DNA of 44,006 nucleotides from contig NZ_SMDQ01000047.1 in assembly GCF_012911975.1 (NCBI RefSeq), positions 1 to 44,006 on the forward strand, written 5' to 3'. Under the pieces are notes generated by a model. That model was not told the DNA's origin and did no database searches. It worked only from the letters and a program-made list of their open reading frames with translations. Made by a program: the position numbers and the translations under genes. Source of the stretch: Nodosilinea sp. P-1105. GTDB taxonomy: Bacteria; Cyanobacteriota; Cyanobacteriia; Phormidesmidales; Phormidesmidaceae. Position 1 is the first letter of the stretch. Each line of letters opens with the position of its first letter. Positions 41,895 through 44,006 of the stretch are shown here, piece by piece.

Positions 41895-43238
41895 ATGGCC
41901 TCCAAAAACGTCGCCTCTCCCCTGAATGGCATTTGGTTATTCATGATTGTGTTTGCCACCCTGGTGGCGGCCTATAACGGCTTGATGGCAGAACTAACCG
42001 CCGCCACCTTTGAAGCCGCAGAAAGTGCCATTACCCTAGCCATTGGCTTGATTGGGGCCTTGGCCCTGTGGCTAGGGCTGATTAAAGTGGTGGAAGTTGC
42101 AGGGCTGATGCAGCTAATTGCCCGGGCCATTCGCCCAGTGATGGTGCGCCTGTTCCCCGAAATTCCCGCCGAACACCCGGCCATGTCAGCGATGATCCTC
42201 AACATGGCGGCCAATGCCCTGGGACTGGGCAATGCCGCCACACCCATGGGCCTGAAAGCCATGGCTGAGTTGGACAAAGTCAACCCCACCCCCGGTACAG
42301 CCACCAACGCCATGTGCCTGTTCTTGGCCATCAACACCTCGTCCCTGACGCTGCTGCCGATCAGCGCCATCACCGTGCGGGCCAGTGCCGGGGCCACAAA
42401 TCCGGGGGCGATTATTCTGCCGTCGATTATCGCTACTCTCTGCTCTACGGCAGTGGCCATCCTGGTGGCGAAGTTGCTGGCTCGTCGGGAGCCGGAGCCG
42501 GAAAGCCCTGAGTCTACCTTGCTGTCTGGGGATAATACAGAGCCACTATTTTCCCTGGAAGATGCCCCGGATTCGTTGCCGATCAATGAAGCCCTAGCAG
42601 AGCTCAACCCCCCTGGGCGCTGGGGCAAGCTATTGTTTGGCGGTCTGATTCTGGCTTTTTTAGGGGTGGTCACCTATCGGCTAACGGTGCAAGGAACCCC
42701 AGACCTGGCTGGCACCGAAGTAATGGCCGCCATCTCCGACTGGCTGATTCCGCTGCTGATTTGTACCCTGTTGCTGTTTGGCTATTTTCGGGGGGTCAGA
42801 GTCTACGAAGCCCTAACCGAGGGGGCCAAGGAGGGGTTTCAGATTGCGGTGCGGATTATCCCCTTTCTGGTGGCTATCTTTGTGGCGATCGCTATGTTTC
42901 GGGCCAGTGGAGCACTAGATTTGCTGACCACCGCGATCGCCCCGATCACGGGCTTGGTCGGCTTTCCAGCCGAGGCTTTACCGATGGCGCTGATTCGTCC
43001 CCTCTCCGGCAGTGGAGCCTTTGGGGTGATGTCTGAAATTGTTGACAACGACCCCGACAGCTTTCTAGCTTACCTCGTGTCTACCATGCAAGGGTCTACC
43101 GAAACCACCTTCTACGTCATGGCCGTTTACTTTGGTAGCGTCAACATTATCCGAACTCGTTATACCTTGCCCGCTGCCCTAGCCGCTGATGTTACTGGTA
43201 TGGTAGCCGCTCTCATTATCTGCTCCCTTACCTTTTAA
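41895..43238 (+). CDS. Nucleoside-recognition (Gate) domain protein, SpmA-SpmB fusion
   Basis: A 447-residue membrane protein. Residues about 1-200 resemble SpmA (AESAITLAIGLIGALALWLG, MSAMILNMAANALGLGNAAT PMGLKAM, NAMCLFLAINTSSLTLLP). After an acidic linker (about 200-240), residues about 245-447 resemble SpmB (GFQIAVRIIPFLVAIFVAIA MFRASGALDLL, LPMALIRPLSGSGAFGVMSE, STMQGSTETTFYVMAVYFG). In Bacillus these are separate genes needed for spore maturation. In non-sporulating bacteria such fusions are membrane proteins of unknown function, probably transport. It is the second gene after the RCK channel. Confidence 0.9.
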   Translation: MASKNVASPLNGIWLFMIVFATLVAAYNGLMAELTAATFEAAESAITLAIGLIGALALWLGLIKVVEVAGLMQLIARAIRPVMVRLFPEIPAEHPAMSAMILNMAANALGLGNAATPMGLKAMAELDKVNPTPGTATNAMCLFLAINTSSLTLLPISAITVRASAGATNPGAIILPSIIATLCSTAVAILVAKLLARREPEPESPESTLLSGDNTEPLFSLEDAPDSLPINEALAELNPPGRWGKLLFGGLILAFLGVVTYRLTVQGTPDLAGTEVMAAISDWLIPLLICTLLLFGYFRGVRVYEALTEGAKEGFQIAVRIIPFLVAIFVAIAMFRASGALDLLTTAIAPITGLVGFPAEALPMALIRPLSGSGAFGVMSEIVDNDPDSFLAYLVSTMQGSTETTFYVMAVYFGSVNIIRTRYTLPAALAADVTGMVAALIICSLTF

Positions 43239-43422
43239 GCAACTGAGTTATCTTCAGCCTCACTCTACCGGCTCTTATTCTCTCAAAAACCATTTTTCGA
43301 ACTATGAATTAAACTGTCACAGCTTCATTTACCAAGTTAAGAATAGGATCCTTCTGGACCCAATTCATTATTGAAGTTTTAGGATCTATCTTAAGTAGTC
43401 CTCAGAATTGGAGGTAATTTTC

Positions 43423-43578
43423 ATGAAAAGCATGACCTGGAAACCAGAGCCCGAGAAGGATCAAAAGAACAACGCCTACTTCGAAAAAATCAATCATGCC
43501 CCTTACATCACCATTGGGGCTATTATCCTAGGATTGTTTTGCCTGTTTACCCTTGTTGTTTTAGTTGGCGTCTTTTAG
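43423..43578 (+). CDS. Small single-helix membrane protein
   Basis: A 51-residue peptide, MKSMTWKPEPEKDQKNNAYF, then EKINHAPYITIGAIILGLFC and LFTLVVLVGVF. It has a polar N-terminal half and one C-terminal transmembrane helix (about 29-50). A strong ribosome site (GGAGGT, 7 bases upstream) supports the start. It lies 36 bases ahead of another small gene with a good ribosome site, so the two likely form an operon. It lacks the ExxNxR chlorophyll-binding motif of high-light-inducible proteins. I cannot name the family; a thylakoid role is a guess. Confidence 0.75.
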   Translation: MKSMTWKPEPEKDQKNNAYFEKINHAPYITIGAIILGLFCLFTLVVLVGVF

Positions 43579-43614
43579 ACAGCCGTTCAATCATTGAAAT
43601 TCAGGAGGAAGACA

Positions 43615-43851
43615 ATGTTTTTAAAGCATATGTCTAGTGGCAACCTAGTGGAAATTTTGGACGTCCCAGAGATTTGGGATCCCTGCCATTCAGAAGTTTT
43701 GGGGCGCTTCCATGCGGGGGAAGAACTGCAAGAAGCCGAAATGTTTTCCAAGGCCGAATTAGGTTTTCCATCGGGAGAAACCCTGCCCCGATGCTGGTGG
43801 GAACCAACCTACCAGCTATCCTCACAGCAAAAGCTACCTAGCCTAGTTTAG
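43615..43851 (+). CDS. Small conserved cyanobacterial protein
   Basis: A 78-residue soluble protein, MFLKHMSSGNLVEILDVPEI followed by WDPCHSEVLGRFHAGEELQE, then FPSGETLPRCWWEPTYQ. The ribosome site AGGAGGA 6 bases upstream is excellent and fixes the start at 43615. The layout (a K...G.LVEILD strand, an acidic middle, and KAELGFPSGE.LPRCW) is one I associate with small conserved cyanobacterial proteins of unknown role. No catalytic motif is visible. Followed by a terminator-like stem. Confidence 0.75.
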   Translation: MFLKHMSSGNLVEILDVPEIWDPCHSEVLGRFHAGEELQEAEMFSKAELGFPSGETLPRCWWEPTYQLSSQQKLPSLV

Positions 43852-43889
43852 AACTTCCCTGAATCAACGCTTAAGCGGCGGAAAGCAGT

Positions 43890-43926
43890 AAAAGGCCGCC
43901 ACTACAATTAAGCAGTGACGGCTTTT
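43890..43926 (+). terminator. Terminator-like stem-loop after the small operon
   Basis: AAAAGGCCGCCACTAC (43890-43905) pairs imperfectly with GCAGTGACGGCTTTT (43912-43926). The descending arm ends in TTTT. It lies about 40 bases after the stop of the 78-residue protein and is probably a rho-independent terminator. Confidence 0.7.
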
Positions 43927-44006
43927 GAGTAGAGCCCTGGCATCGCGCTATTTTAACAAGGGGCAACCCCCTCACTATCTTCGCCGCAGCTGCGTTTCAC
44001 AACCGA

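Noticed and set aside
43423-43578. High-light-inducible (Hlip) protein
   Set aside because: It has one helix but lacks the ExxNxR chlorophyll-binding motif.

Overview
The window looks like a cyanobacterial chromosome segment. It carries psbI (photosystem II), many HIP1 octamers (GCGATCGC, for example at 562-569), a cyanobacterial DUF3769 outer-membrane protein, a cyanobacterial-type sulfate operon with a NIL-domain gene, and the GTAGGGTGGGC / GTAGGGGCG palindromic repeats common in filamentous cyanobacteria. Gene style and GC content suggest a Leptolyngbya/Nodosilinea-like lineage, but the genus cannot be fixed from sequence alone. No tRNA, rRNA, CRISPR array or replication origin was recognised.

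Layout. 1-195: truncated end of an IS1-family transposase. 301-1617: proA. 1649-5435 (minus): two unassigned proteins, a DUF3769/LptD-like beta-barrel protein, and psbI with its terminator. 5436-6189: repeat-rich gap with a decayed reading frame. 6190-9689 (minus): a coupled pair, a Yip1-like membrane protein and a 943-residue membrane-anchored alpha/beta hydrolase. 10113-14702: the sulfate-uptake locus (sbpA-cysT-cysW-NIL on minus, cysA divergent). 14845-15410: a DUF2281 / PemK-MazF toxin-antitoxin pair, followed by gene relics including a TauE/SafE-like tail. 15842-22955: a tripartite efflux locus (TolC on minus; HlyD, a 58-residue membrane peptide, FUSC and a choloylglycine-hydrolase-family enzyme on plus).

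23033-31627 is a glutamate- and ion-themed stretch: a GluR0-like ligand-gated K+ channel, a broken second copy of the choloylglycine hydrolase, two alpha/beta hydrolases, a TRIC-type cation channel, a GadC-like antiporter and glutamate decarboxylase. 32251-36431: a membrane protein, an MscS channel and an unassigned protein. 36476-40477: a GH38 alpha-mannosidase with intergenic-type repeats inside its frame, and an AbiEii-like nucleotidyltransferase. 40804-43851: a 2TM-RCK K+ channel, an SpmA-SpmB fusion and two small proteins.

The most noteworthy points are: (i) an apparently undescribed repeat family with TCTAGA/CTAGAG ends and terminal inverted repeats, three copies, each set against the 3' end of a gene and supplying the stop codon in two cases; (ii) palindromic intergenic repeats and CCATCCAC tandem repeats read in frame inside the alpha-mannosidase; (iii) the GluR0-like channel in the same region as gadB/gadC, with two more K+/cation channels and an MscS channel within 20 kb; (iv) an amide hydrolase directly behind a FUSC/HlyD exporter, plus its shattered paralogue downstream; (v) the large hydrolase/Yip1 pair with about 600 residues of unassigned C-terminus.
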